From contig NC_092810.1 of assembly GCF_040954645.1 (NCBI RefSeq), positions 9,284,185-9,348,184 of the forward strand: 64,000 nucleotides of DNA. The letters run 5' to 3'. Numbering within the stretch: the first letter of the stretch is position 1; every line of letters begins with the position of its first letter. The translations under genes and the position numbers were made by a program. This stretch comes from Diabrotica undecimpunctata (Eukaryota > Arthropoda > Insecta > Coleoptera > Chrysomelidae). A model generated the notes under the pieces. The model was given only the letters and a program-made list of their open reading frames with translations. It did not search any database and had not been told where the DNA came from. Of the stretch, positions 21,549 through 32,429 are shown one piece after another.

Positions 21549-22172
21549 GTTAAATTAAATTGATTGTGAGTAAGTCTAATTTATTATTTCTTTTACCTTT
21601 TGAAATGGACTCACACAAGCAACACATTCATGACTTAAATATAAATTTGTCAAAATGCTATACAGCAGATAATCATTTATCAATATCTTTCTTTAATTTC
21701 AGTAATTGCACTATTGCACCACTAAGGAAACTTTAAATAAAGTCAATGAAAGCTGAAAAAATTGTTGTTTATCTTTAAGTAAATAAATATTTAAACTAAG
21801 ATATCTTTATTTCTGAAAAGTACGGTCGACGGAAAAGTTTTGTAACGAACTCGTGAATTAAAATGGCGATTAACAATCTCGAACATTAACGCGCTCGCTT
21901 CGCTCACGCGTTAAAATATCTCAATTGTTAATCGCCCTTATTAATACACTTGTTGGTTAAATAACTATTAATGATACTGCACTTTACTGTATAAGTGAAA
22001 CAATGGAGAAACTGGTCCTGCTCTTAACATCTAGTTGAAGATTTGCATTTGTAATGAATTGCCAGTTGTAAACAGATACACTTTAGTTGTTTTTTAAAAC
22101 AATTATCGGCTACAATGTTTCTCTCCCTCTTTAATGATGTAAAATTGGTTATGAAAATGAAATTTTTAACAA

Positions 22173-22263
22173 ATGCAAATTAGATATACAAACCTGTCTG
22201 TTTAGTTTGTCTGTTTATATAAAAAAAGATAAAATTAGATTTCGCTGTTCCTACTTCATTCGG
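22173..22263 (+). promoter_or_regulatory. Predicted promoter of exon 5: octamer, TATA, initiator
   Basis: ATGCAAAT at 22173-22180, GTCTGTTTATATAA with TATATA at 22216, and CTTCATTCG at 22254-22262. Sequence and order match the exon 4 promoter. An A-rich insertion of about 8 bases lengthens the TATA-to-initiator distance to about 42, so GATAAAAT at 22228 may serve instead. Confidence 0.45.
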
Positions 22264-22340
22264 ATCGATCTTTAGATATGAATTAACGTGAACGAATCCT
22301 AGTACAATCAGTTTTTGCTCAGATAGTCTGGGTGACTAAC

Positions 22341-22446
22341 ATGGCCGGTGTTGATTATGGAGTGGTTTTCGTAGCCATTATAATACTGATAGTGAAGGTG
22401 TTAATTATAAGGAAGCTATGTTGCAGGCCACCACAAGAATTTATAA
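22341..22446 (+). CDS. First coding exon 5: single-pass membrane N-terminus
   Basis: ATG at 22341 (CTAACATGGCC); 35 residues plus one base, ending at ATAA|GTGAGT. MAGVDYG, a helix 8-23 rich in Ile/Val with Lys19 inside, RKL, then Cys27-Cys28 and RPPQEFI. It is the nearest paralogue of exon 4; the intervening 7.8 kb is filled with transposons inserted after or around the duplication. The function and downstream exons are unknown. Confidence 0.7.
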
Positions 22447-22823
22447 GTGAGTTAATAGTAGTAGTAATAATTTTTTAAATATCTGATTTAGATTTGAAAT
22501 TCAGGTTTACAACAAATTATCAGCTTTTTATTTGTTTCACGATTGATTTTCTTAATGTACTTGTCAGATAATTCTCAACTTATCTGGTTACTCTTCATGT
22601 CACAAGACATTTTCTTTTAAATGGAGCCATCATGACTAAACTTACAGCTCCCATTCATTTCTGTTTAACCTATGTTATTCTAAGACAAATGCATGTTTCT
22701 CCACTTTTTATTCGATTACCTCTTACTGATCATAGATCCTGCCAGTGTTACTGTTTACAATTTGAACCACGATTGAATTGAAAATTGTTATCTTTTTTAC
22801 GTTAGCGTATAATATCGATACAT
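22447..22823. other. Intron/intergenic, no gene recognised
   Basis: Sequence after the donor of exon 5. No terminal repeats or frames above noise were seen. Confidence 0.4.
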
Positions 22824-25492
22824 ATACAGGGTGAGTCATGAGGAACTTTACATACTTCTACCATATATAGAGTCCCTCAGGGAGCATATCATGTGGCCAC
22901 TAAAAAATGTCAACTCCTCTTCTTTATTAATTAACAGGGTGATTTGTGTAATTGACCATTTATTTCATTTTACCGTAGTGTTTATACGGCTCATTTGATT
23001 TGTTTAATTTTTGCATGATACAGTACACTACTATCAAGCATTCGACTGGTATTAGCTAAACTAAAAAATTCCAGGACTGGCTGTGGAAAAATAAATTTAG
23101 GGATTCGTATTAAATATTACACCCTGTATATATTTTTTTTAAAATGCAATAAGTGATTTTCAAACTACATAAATAGCTAATGAAAACGACATATGCGACA
23201 ATGTTCTCGCACTTTTGTTAAATTTTTAGTGAACGATCAAATCTTACCGAAAATAGAACAACCATAATGAAGTATCAAATTATAAGGTAATTAATTTAAA
23301 CAAATGTTATAAATTTCAAACATTTTAATTAAAATGAGTTCCTACAACATAATCTAATACGTAGAAAATTAACATCTTTACTGTCACTTTGTATTATCTC
23401 TACGATAGAATCAATTGTTTTTCAATTTAAAATTTTTACTCATAGATCGTATTGGGGCATTATTTTCGATAAATAATGAATTAAATTGATTAAAAAGTCA
23501 AACCTCTTGTATGTGTTAGTTTTTGTTAATTGTAAATGATTAAAATTTTATGTCAAATAATAATACATTGCATCAACTGTACTAAATAAAAATAAATCTA
23601 AAAAAGTTTAAAATGAAGGTTGGCGTTGACCGTTTGACGTTTCTTGATATTTTATACCCATTGTCATTATTGTCATTATCAATTGTTATTTATGTGTACA
23701 AGAATACATATTTCTTCTGTCATATCTACGTTAAGTACATTGTGTTAGTTTTGGTAGAGCTTTTGTTACTTTCGTTCCAAATGCCACATCAGTTTTCGAC
23801 CACAGAATATGCAGACATATTTGTTTATGGATTCTGTAATGGGAATGGTAGGGCTGCTAGTAGAGAATATCGCAGAAGATTTCCTAATCGTCGAACTCCC
23901 AGTCATCCAACATTTGGGTCAGTTTTTTAATTATTTGCGAGAAAATGCCACTTTTCCTAGTGGAACAACAGAGCGACATGTAGATGAAGCGCAGGAAGAT
24001 GACATTATGGGCGCCGTTACTATGAACCCTACAATAAGCACTAGACAAGTAAGTCGAGAACTCAATGTTACTCAATCAAAAGTAAGTAGAGTCTTACAAA
24101 AAAATAATCTATACCCATATCACATTCAAATGGTTCAGCGACTACATGCTGGAGATGAGATCGATAGGTTGGAATTTTGTAGATGGATTAACAATAATCG
24201 ACCAACGCTATACAGGACACTATTTACAGATGAAGCCCAATTTACCAGAGACGGGATAAATAATTCACGAAATTCACATATGTGGGCAGAAGAAAATCCC
24301 CATGCTATTCGAGAACGTCGTTCTTAGTTAAGGTTTTCGGTTAACGTGTGGATTGGTGTCATAAATAACCAATTAGTAGGTCCTCACTTTTTTGATGGTC
24401 CTTTAACAGGGCAGGTCTATTTGAACTTTCTACAAAATATTTTGCCGAATTTGCTTGCCAACGCGAACGTTGCTATCCGAGGGATGTATTTTCAGCATGA
24501 TGGGGCACCCCCACACTTTTTACTGGCAGTGAGACAACATCTCAATAATATTTATGGCAACAGGTGGATAGGACGTTCAGGTCCTATTTCGTGGCCTTCA
24601 AGATCCCCTGATTTCTATCCCGTTGATTACCATATTTGGGGACGATTGAAGCAACTAGTTTACGCAGTGAATATTAATAACCGACAACAATTAATTGATA
24701 GAATTATACATTGTTGTAATACTATTAGAAACGATCCCCAGAGTATCCGTAACTCAATACGTCAATTAACAATTCGGCAACAAAAATGTGTACAGGCTGC
24801 AGGGTTCCATTTCGAAAATCTATTTTGAATTATTTTTATTTTGTTACCATTATTGTATCTTTTCCAGTTCTAATTTATGGGTTTATCATAACTATGTACA
24901 TATTTTTAGTTTTTTTTTTAAATTGTTCTTCGTTATTGTTAGTAGTTACTGTTTTTTGTTGTGCAGTGACTCAGTTTATCATTTCAATTAAAATGTTTGA
25001 AATTTATAACATTTGTTTAAATTAATACCTTATAATTTGATACTTCATTATGGTTGTTCTATTTTTGGTAAGATTTGATCGTTCACTAAAAATTTAATAA
25101 AAGTGCGACAACATTGTCGCATATGTCGTTTTCATTGGCTATTTATGTAGTTTGAAAATCACTTATTGCATTTTAAAAAAAAATTATACAGGGTGTAATA
25201 TTTAATACGAATCCCTAAATTAATTTTTCCAAAGCCAGTCCTGGAATTTTTTAGTTTAGCTAATACCAGTCGAATGCTTTATAGTAGTGTACTGTATCAT
25301 GCAAAAATTAAACAAATCAAATGAGCCGTATAAACACTACAGTAAAATGAAATAAATGGTCAATTACACAAATCACCCTGTTAATTAATAAAGAAGAGGA
25401 GTTGACATTTTTTAGTGGCCACATGATATGCTCCCTGAGGGACTCTACATATGGTAGAAGTATGTAAAGTTCCTCATGACTCACCCTGTATA
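22824..25492. mobile_element. IS630/Tc1-mariner-type element with about 510-bp inverted arms
   Basis: Begins TATACAGGGTGAGTCATGAG and ends with its reverse complement at 25492, next to TA. Left arm about 22826-23336 and right arm about 24979-25490 match nearly base for base, including a run reading CACCCTGTATA inside the arms. One transposase gene lies between. The element is 2.67 kb and looks fairly young. Confidence 0.88.
23781..24828 (+). pseudogene. IS630/mariner-type transposase with two lesions
   Basis: From ATG 23781: [18 protein letters not shown], then a helix-turn-helix region with MNPTISTRQVSRELNVTQ, FTDEAQFTRDG (first Asp), YFQHDGAPPHF (second Asp) and WPSRSPDFYPVDYHIW (third acidic residue as Asp), ending FENLF and TGA at 24826. 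About 345 codons, normal for the family. Only two breaks are seen: a one-base shift near 23926 and a TAG at 24325 before LRFSVNVWIGV. The last acidic residue being Asp rather than Glu suggests a DDxD variant. Confidence 0.85.
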
Positions 25493-25684
25493 ATAAAATA
25501 TGTCTAGTGGCTGTAATGCCAGTGTACTCGGCAAAGTGATTCTAAAAAAGAACACACCTACTGCCTAAATATTTCGTGTTGGTATCATGTGACGGGCTAT
25601 GACGCCGATGACGTGCAACGGTTTGTAAATTAGATGGACTGTATATTTATTTTATACCCAAAATATAGCAAAGTGTTAGACATT

Positions 25685-25783
25685 ATGGAGAACACCAGAG
25701 CAGTTTACTTTGGTTTCAGCTATTTATGTGTACTTACTCTTATTGTATATCTTGAAGTTATATTGCCAGATATAATAAAAGTC
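25685..25783 (+). pseudogene. Possible degenerate membrane exon
   Basis: ATG at 25685 opens a 33-residue stretch with a hydrophobic helix (FGFSYLCVLTLIVYLEVIL) and an ending ATAATAAAAGTC that resembles the ATAATAA|GTGAGT end of exon 2. It lacks the CC pair, the basic tail and a consensus donor. The hAT-like element at 25842 inserted 60 bases downstream. Either a dead array member or chance. Confidence 0.3.
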
Positions 25784-26239
25784 AGCCTACAGGTCTACAA
25801 CCTTTTTGATCACAAGGCCACATCAAAACCATTGATTATACCAGTGGCGCACCCAGAATTTGTATTAGGGGGGGGGGGTTTTGAAATTTTTTTATGCTAC
25901 CTCCATGTTGAGTCCCTACAATTTGGGTTTTAGTTTAATTTAAAGTACTAAAGATAGCAGTTCCAAAGATTCAGGTATCTATTATCCTGCCTACCAACTA
26001 AAACCACCCTCTCTTACTTATGCGCAGTTGACTGTCGCACGTACCGTACTCCGAAAGTGGGGTGGCCACTGTAAGGCTGACGACATTTTTGGAACACTCC
26101 CTTCTCTTATCTAGATCTTATCTATTGGTCTGAAGCTATTTTCTTGTGGCATTTTAAAGTAATTACTATTTTAATGGGAATAAGCCACAATTGAAAGTTA
26201 AAATAAGGTTATTGACGTTTGACGTTAATCCAACTTGTA

Positions 26240-27360
26240 AATACAATACATTTTGAAGACGGCTATCGCCGTATTCCTGTTCTCCTCCGGGAATCCTCCC
26301 GGTCCAAGGCATGCTCCTCCTCCAAACCTGTCGATTCCATCGCTCTTCTAATTCCTTCATTTCATGTTCGTCGAGGTCTACCTCTTTTTTTTTCTTCCAG
26401 GGGGCTTCCATTTGTGAAGTTTTTGGGGCCAACGTTTGTCAGGCATTCTCAATTGATGTCCAAACCATTTTGAACCTCTTCTTTCTATTCTGTCAATGAC
26501 CGTTTCTGTAGCATTCATGTTATTTCTTATAGTTTCGTTAGTCTTCCTTTCCTGCCTTGATGTTCTAGCACTTCTTCTCAAATAATCCATTTCAACTGTC
26601 AACAATCTTCTCTTCAGGTCTTCATTAATTGTCCATACTTCAGAGCCATAACAAAGAACTGATTCAACCATGGTTTGCCCTATTCTTTTTTTGTTCCTTT
26701 TAGAAATGTGGGGATCCCACCATAAGGAGTTCAGACATCCTACAATTTTACGTCCATGATTAATTCGTGTTTAATTTCGGTTTCTCCCAAGCCGTTCTTA
26801 GCAATGAGTGGATCTAAATATTTAAATTTTTTCACTTTTTTGATTTCCACGTCCCCGTCTATCAACACTTCAAACCTAGCATCTGAACTGATAATTAAGT
26901 AAATATTCTGTTTTCTTCATGCTGACTTGTAACCCCCATTTTAAATATTCTCTCTATAGACGCTTTATCATAAATTCTAGATCATAAGAATCTTGAGCTA
27001 GGATGACTTGGTCATTCGCAAAGTTCAGGGAGAACAGTATGCCATTTCCTATGGGGATTCCCATTCCCTGGCAGTGGTTTTTCCAATTTTGGAGGGCTGC
27101 CTTAATCTATAAATTAAACAGTAAGGGTGACATACTGCATCCTTGTTTTAGTCCTTTAGTTACTTTTATTGTCTCTGATAGTCTATATCCGATTTTAGGT
27201 AAGTAGTGTTATCCCTGTATACTTCTGTGATTATTCCTAAAAGGTATGGACTAATGTCGAGTTGTTGTTAAGCTTGCCACAATTTAAGTCTCGGAACTAT
27301 ATTATACACCTTTTCTAGGTCGATGAAGGCTAGATGTACTTCTGTACCAACCGCTATTCT
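26240..27360 (-). pseudogene. LINE RT fragment inside copy B
   Basis: Minus-strand pieces: AFIDLEKVYNIVPRLK, TKGLKQGCSMSPLL, NFANDQVIL (FADD mutated to FAND), then VLCYGSEVWTINEDLKRRLL and VDLDEHEMKELEERW near 26380. Several frames; it includes the middle part that copy A has lost. It lies between inverted repeats of about 60 bp. Confidence 0.75.
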
Positions 27361-27489
27361 TTTTTATATTAATTGTTGGAGTATAAACAAGTTATCAGTG
27401 CAAGATCAAAGATCAAAAATTCAAACGTCAGTAAACTTATTTTAACCTTCAATTGCGATTTATTCCCATTAAAATAGCAATTAGATCTT

Positions 27490-28050
27490 ATCTCTGTCAT
27501 TAGCCCGGTTGATGTTTCTCTTCTTCTTCTTTCTTTTAATGACTGCTTGGATGTAATTGTGAACACTATTCCATCCCTCCGTCTTTCACGTCATCTTCAC
27601 TATCATCTCTTACAGTCACAGGGTTCATACCTATTTCTTTATACATTCTGTTTCTCTTCACTGTACATCTATTACACTCCAGCATTGTGTGAGTAACAAT
27701 GTCGGAATATTCGCAGTATAGGCATTTATCTGTATCTGTCTTTCTGATCCTATGAAGATACGCCCTAAAACAGACAATCTACCCAGTCCCTTAGGCTCGG
27801 GATCAGCATCTTTGTCCACTGAGCAACATCTTCCTTGTTGTTATACTCTTCTTGCCATTTTTCCATTGATCTTTCCCTTTCTTTTTTTATAGCTGTTGTC
27901 AAATGCTTTCTTCTCCCATAGAGATGTCTCTTTTCTTTTCTACTGCTAACACATGCAGGGGAACATAACCCGTGATAGTCCACAAGGCCGCCGCAGATAC
28001 AGTCCTGTAGGCGCATGCTACTCGCAACAGACTCGTTCTGTCTAATTTTT
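27490..28050 (-). pseudogene. LINE C-terminal fragment (R1-like) inside copy B
   Basis: Minus strand: MRLQDCICGGLVDYHGL and, in another frame, RVACAYRTVSAAALW, then a TDKCLYCEYSDIVTH stretch and NRMYKEIGMNPVTV. Same cargo as 1272-1764, but with a Cys-containing segment that copy A lost. Confidence 0.65.
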
Positions 28051-28881
28051 TATAAGCCTAATATTAGGTATATATATATCTAAATATAATAAAAAATATT
28101 ATTAATTAATTGCGTATTTATACAATAATTATTGTGTTCTACATATTTAAAGTGGTAATTTAATTATTCAATCAGCGTTTTGGATTTTTTGTATTGTGTG
28201 TGAAAGGCAAGTTACATTTTTCTACTATTCTTTATATATTGTTTACTTTATATGCCCTGGGGGGGGGTTTAACCCCCCAAACCCCCCCCCCCTGGGTGCG
28301 CCACAGGATTATACAACATACATATTCATATAAGTAGTTCCGCAAAATGTGTAATTTCTCGCTTAAGTTCTCGTCAGCTAGATTCTACAATTTATCCTAC
28401 TTATACCCACAATCCTTTGTAAAAAAAAAACGGTTCCCAATAGTATTTTTCATTCGTGTATCCTACAACATAATGTAGTGTACACAACAGTCTAATTTGT
28501 ATCCGCCATTGATTAATATAGAGTTTTATTCTGCAGCGATAATCATAAATATTGTTGGAATATCCAAGTAACACAAAAATGATTTAATCTGCAGTCAAAA
28601 CGAAACTATTCCGACCACTCATTCGATTATTGTCAATAAACTTCAAGTAAAGTTGGTTATAACTTTCATGGGCCATTTCTTTTGATAATTCCGACAATAT
28701 CGTCACAAATGTTACTGAAAATGACATGAATCATTAAACCATTCGCTTAATAATATTGTTCGTAGGATTGGATTGTTAAATCATTATAATTTTTGTGACG
28801 GAGTAGTCGTGTGTTGTTAATTAATAGTTAGGTGTTAGCTAGTTTTCAAAGACTGTTTAAATATTTAATAATATAGTAAAA

Positions 28882-29005
28882 ATGAGTGGTCTTTATCCTC
28901 CTTTTTACTTTTGGATAGTTGTAGCAATAATAGCTTTCGGTGGTGTAGTTATTGTTCTGCGTGTTCTCTTTACCTGTTGTAAAAATGAGAGCAATCGAAG
29001 TTTTT
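28882..29005 (+). CDS. First coding exon 6: single-pass membrane N-terminus
   Basis: ATG at 28882; 41 residues plus one base, ending at TTTTT|GTAAGT. MSGLYPPFYF, helix about 11-30 (WIVVAIIAFGGVVIVL), then Cys32-Cys33, KNESNRSF. The tail is less basic than in exons 1-2. About 550 bp of AT-rich sequence upstream holds no transposon end and is probably its 5' region. Same phase as the others, though the protein is divergent. The function is unknown. Confidence 0.65.
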
Positions 29006-29275
29006 GTAAGTACATTTACAAATTTTCATTTATTATTCCCATGAAAAACAATAATTAAGCTGCCATTACAGGTAGTTACTAGTTTTTTGGTGGTTTATAA
29101 CGAAATAATTCTTTATAAACAAATGCTCTTACTGATTAATAATAAAACTTGACAACATGAAAACTAATGTACAGAAATACACTAATTTTTTTTAATTTTG
29201 AAACATTTTTGGCAATGTATAAAAGAACCTTGCCCGGCACTTTTCTTATGTAAAAGCGCTTTCAATTAAATTGGT

Positions 29276-29400
29276 TCTTCTTCTCGTATCACTACAACCC
29301 AGGGTGGGTTTTGGCTGACTGCACAACTTGCTTCCGTCTTGAACGGTCCTCCATAATAATTGGGTCAGTGGGTAGCCCCATTGTTATTAGATCTGACCAT
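29276..29400 (-). pseudogene. LINE 3'-end fragment
   Basis: Minus strand matches the LINE end at 10352-10570 (GGTCAGATCT, CCCACTGACCCAAT, then AACCCACCCTGGGTTGTAGT) and ends in an AGAAGAAG tail near 29276. It joins a mariner relic at about 29400. Confidence 0.75.
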
Positions 29401-29895
29401 ATATTGTCTCTCGAATATATTGTCGATAAATCGGCGAAAAAAATTATTCGGATCGCGCCGTATCATTGAAAAAAGCGTCTCCGAAGTGGTCACACTTTTT
29501 TGCATTTGATCGATTGTCAGCAAACGCGGCACCCATCGCGCGGATAGGTTTTTCATGTCCAAATGATGGTGAATGATGTTGTGTACGCGTTCGTAGGAAA
29601 TGTTTAGGACCTCTATTAACTCGCGGTGCTTAATTCAACGATCTGCCATAATCATGTCATGGACTTTGTTGATCATTTCCGGCGTGGTGACTTCATTTGG
29701 CCTCCCGGGACGGTCATCATCAAAAACACTCGTACGACCACGAACAAATTCAGCTTTCATTGATTTGCACATTCGTTTTACCCTTCTTGTGGAGGAACTT
29801 AATCACCGAACGATACTCGACTTTTTCCATTTCTCCGGAAACACAAAATTTGCTTGCTTTTGACGGCTGTAAAAACCAAACTAATTGTTTTTAAA
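29401..29895 (-). pseudogene. mariner transposase N-terminal relic
   Basis: Minus strand: SIVRxLSSSTRRVKRMCKS, DDDRPGRPNEVTTPEMINKV, then LIEVLNISYERVHNIIHHHL and MKNLSARWVPRLLTIDQ, diagnostic of the mariner helix-turn-helix half and the WVPRLLT signature. It stops at NNFFRRFIDN, just before the catalytic core, cut by the LINE fragment. In-frame stops present. Confidence 0.85.
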
Positions 29896-30507
29896 ACTTA
29901 AAATTTTGACAGACGTCATGTGATGAATGGCAAATGTCAACACCGAAACCAATTCGGTATCAAGTAGCGCCATCTATCAAAGGCTAGTTTAATATCAATC
30001 TAACCTCGTATTTGTATAATACATAGGGTGTTGGTAAATAAGTACAACACACTTCAAGGAGTGATTCTACATGAAAAATAATGACAGTTAAGCAAAAAAG
30101 CGACTTTTTTCAATAATTTCAATATTGGGAAAAACTACGCATTGTAGATGAAAATGTTAAACAGAAGAATTTTTTGAAAATGTGCGCTGTAACATAAGAT
30201 TCTCTAAATTAAAAAATGTCTATAAACAAAGAAGTTATTGCAAATTAACGAACGTTAGCATTCTTTTCAATTGTTTATAATTATTAAAATACACAATTAA
30301 AATATTTAAAACACATTTCACAATGCGAGTTTTTATGTAGTCACTGTATGTGCAAAAGATAGGACCGATCGGTCTAATAGTTTTTAAACAATTCTATTTG
30401 TTTATCCCAATTATAATACTGTGCTTTGTTAATACTTAGATGGGTTTTTTTGGTCTCATTCTCTTCGTAACATCTCAAATTTTCATGGTTTTAAAAAAGT
30501 ATATTAG
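29896..30507. other. Mariner flank and AT-rich DNA
   Basis: 29896-30010 is probably the mariner 5' UTR and terminal repeat. The rest resembles the AT-rich filler with TTTATAAACAATTG-type phrases also seen near 7260, 9400 and 32330. No gene. Confidence 0.4.
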
Positions 30508-30518
30508 TTTTTAATTGT

Positions 30519-31616
30519 TTACTTCATCATCATCATATAACGGGGGTCTAACGGCGATTGCCGCTTCCCGCATTTCAGCCTCCATCTTTTCCTATCTCTC
30601 CAATCTCCCTCTTCTAAGCCTCTAGATTGCATTGTTTTTGTAATTTCTCTTCTCCAGGAATTTGGTGGTCTTCCCCTTTTCCTTCTTTCTGGCGGAACAT
30701 ACATTAAGGCTTTCTTTGGCCACCGCTCCTCCTCCATTCTCATCACGTGACCATACCATTGTAATTGCCTTCCTTGTATTCTATCTGAAAGAGTATCTCT
30801 AATTCCTGTACGGTTTCGTATTTCCTTATTCCTGATTCTTTCCATTCTCGATACTCGACATGACCTTCTAAGATAATCCATTTCCACAACGTCTACTTTA
30901 TCTCGTTCATTCTTTGTCATCGTCCAACATTCGGCACCATATGTGGTAATTGGTTCTACAATTGCTCTGTATACGCGAAGTTTGGTATGCAATTTTATTT
31001 TATTGGACCACAGTAATGAATTCAGTATTCGGATGCATTTTTTCCCTTGGGTTATTCGGTTTTGTACATCTATCTTAACTCTGCCATCTGCTGATATGAT
31101 GCTTCCTAGATATTTATACTGGTTGCAGCCTTTTATGACTGCGTTTTCAAGCCTCAGATCTGTGGTATTTCCTCCAATTTTTAAATATTCTGTTTTGCTT
31201 ATGTTTACAGTAAGCCCCCATTTGGCATATTCCTCAAATAATTTTCGATTCATATAATTTATATCTTCCTCATCGGTTGCAACCACCACCTGATCATCTG
31301 CAAACAACAATGTATACAGAGTTTCTTGTTCCACTTCGATGCCCATAAATCTACATTTATTTCTCCAATTCCTCAATGCTTCTTGGACGTATATTTTAAA
31401 GAGTGTCGGTGACAAACAGCATCCTTGCTTTAGGCCTTTAGTGACTTTAAATTCATTTGAGGTTCTGGTTCCAATTTTTACACAACTAACTGCATTTCCG
31501 TACAATTTATATATCGCTCGGATATACGTCGAATCCAATCCGGACCTTTCGAGGACCTCAAACATTTTCTTTAACGGGACACTATCATATGCTTTCTCAA
31601 GGTCTATAAATACCAA
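30519..31616 (-). pseudogene. LINE reverse transcriptase, main open part
   Basis: 365 open codons: FIDLEKAYDSVP at residues 3-14, KGLKQGCCLSP at 60-70, LLFADDQVVV at 103-112 (FADD catalytic pair), EYLKIGG, YKYLGSII, then the C-terminal WYGHVMRMEEERWPKKAL and KRGRPPNSWRRE. It ends RYMMMMK, where the Met run is the ATG tail and the stop codon lies in the target duplication. Upstream the frame breaks between 31616 and 31751. Same family as the FADD fragments at 1862 and 26240. Confidence 0.9.
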
Positions 31617-31750
31617 ATGGGTCTCTCTACTTCTTTCGACACGCTTTTCAATTATTTGTTGTAGGATAAATATATTATCAAGGTAGGATCTCCCGGTACG
31701 AAAGCCGCATTGTTCTTCAATATCTTGTATCTGTCTTTCAACCCTCTTCT

Positions 31751-32206
31751 TTAATAATAATACCTAATTCTAACACCTCTATAATTGGAACAGTCTCTTT
31801 TATTCCCCCTCTTATATATGGAGCTTATATAAGATTTATTCCAACCTTTAGGAATTTCCTGGTTTCCACACATACATTTATTGAAAAGGTCTATTATTAA
31901 TTCTAAAAGTGCAGTCGGCCCATATTTAACCAGCTCTATGGGAATGTCTCCAGGCCCTGCGGCTTTTCCGTTTTTAACCTCTTTTAAGGTTTCCGTCAAT
32001 TCAGATAATGTTATTATAGGGATTTCCTGTCTTTCGTCTCTGTTGTCTATTAATTCCCTTATCTTTTCCCATCTGTACTCTACTCTATCCTCTTTCAGCA
32101 GTTTCGTATAATATTCTTCCCATTCATTTAACTTTATGAGAGAAATGTTGTCTTCATTTTTCTCATTTTTCCTAAACTGCTTTAATGTTTTCCAAGCTTG
32201 TGCCAC
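31751..32206 (-). pseudogene. LINE RT N-terminal part
   Basis: Minus strand: WKTLKQFRKNEKNEDN, a linker, then LKEVKNGKAAGPGDIPIELV and KGWNKSYISSIYKRGNKRDC and NYRGV, the RT fingers. A deletion of roughly 50 bases near 31760 removes the segment normally between NYRGV and the CGFRTGRS block and shifts the frame relative to 30519-31616. Confidence 0.85.
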
Positions 32207-32429
32207 TTTTTTTTAATTGTTTACTTATAAAAAATAATTGAATGGTTATGAAAAAACACATCTTAAATAAAAAGAAGTTTGTACGACCCATACAACTGGA
32301 GATAATTTGTTTTTAAATTCTCAGCGCAATTGTTTATAAGCATTCAGAGATGAAATTTGTGTTGTTTGTTATTAAAGTTTCAGTTTTTTATTTAAAATTT
32401 AATCAATTGTAGAATCTTGTTAAAGTTAG

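Larger units (their letters stand above)
19261..21836. repeat. Palindromic repeat cluster with 15-bp outer inverted ends
   Basis: TTTTCCGTCGACCGT (19261-19275) is the inverse of ACGGTCGACGGAAAA (21822-21836). Inside, one about 450-bp unit occurs as direct copies (about 19740-20250 and 20693-21140) and inverted (about 21140-21550). In addition 20128-20345 and 20395-20592 form a hairpin. The copies are over 95 percent alike by eye. No transposase is seen. The only short frame is MDIDEEFNLTPPEFNFF at 19573. The gap in the middle may hide structure. Confidence 0.75.
25834..28314. mobile_element. Composite hAT-like element, copy B, with perfect 8-bp duplication
   Basis: GATTATAC is repeated exactly at 25834-25841 and 28307-28314. 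The element (25842-28306) begins CAGTGGCGCACCCAG and ends CTGGGTGCGCCACAG. An 8-bp duplication with CAGTGGC ends is diagnostic of hAT. It carries the same cargo as 1101-3396, in opposite orientation: an RT fragment bounded by inverted repeats (26160-26225 and 27420-27485) and a LINE C-terminal fragment. No hAT transposase. Confidence 0.9.
30508..32226 (-). mobile_element. 5'-truncated LINE with 17-bp target duplication
   Basis: TTTTTAATTGTTTACTT is repeated exactly at 30508-30524 and 32210-32226. The insert lies on the minus strand and ends in a short ATG-repeat tail (CATCATCATCAT at 30525-30536). It contains most of an RT and the LINE C-terminus; the endonuclease was lost by 5' truncation. 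Confidence 0.93.

Noticed and set aside
23613..23780. Hydrophobic start [18 protein letters not shown] as another membrane exon
   Set aside because: It lies inside the IS630-type element just before the transposase ATG, has no donor in the right place, and is probably 5' UTR of the transposon.
25634..25933. 99-codon frame starting at 25634
   Set aside because: It runs from AT-rich DNA across the 25685 candidate into the hAT-like element; only the 25685 start is worth considering.
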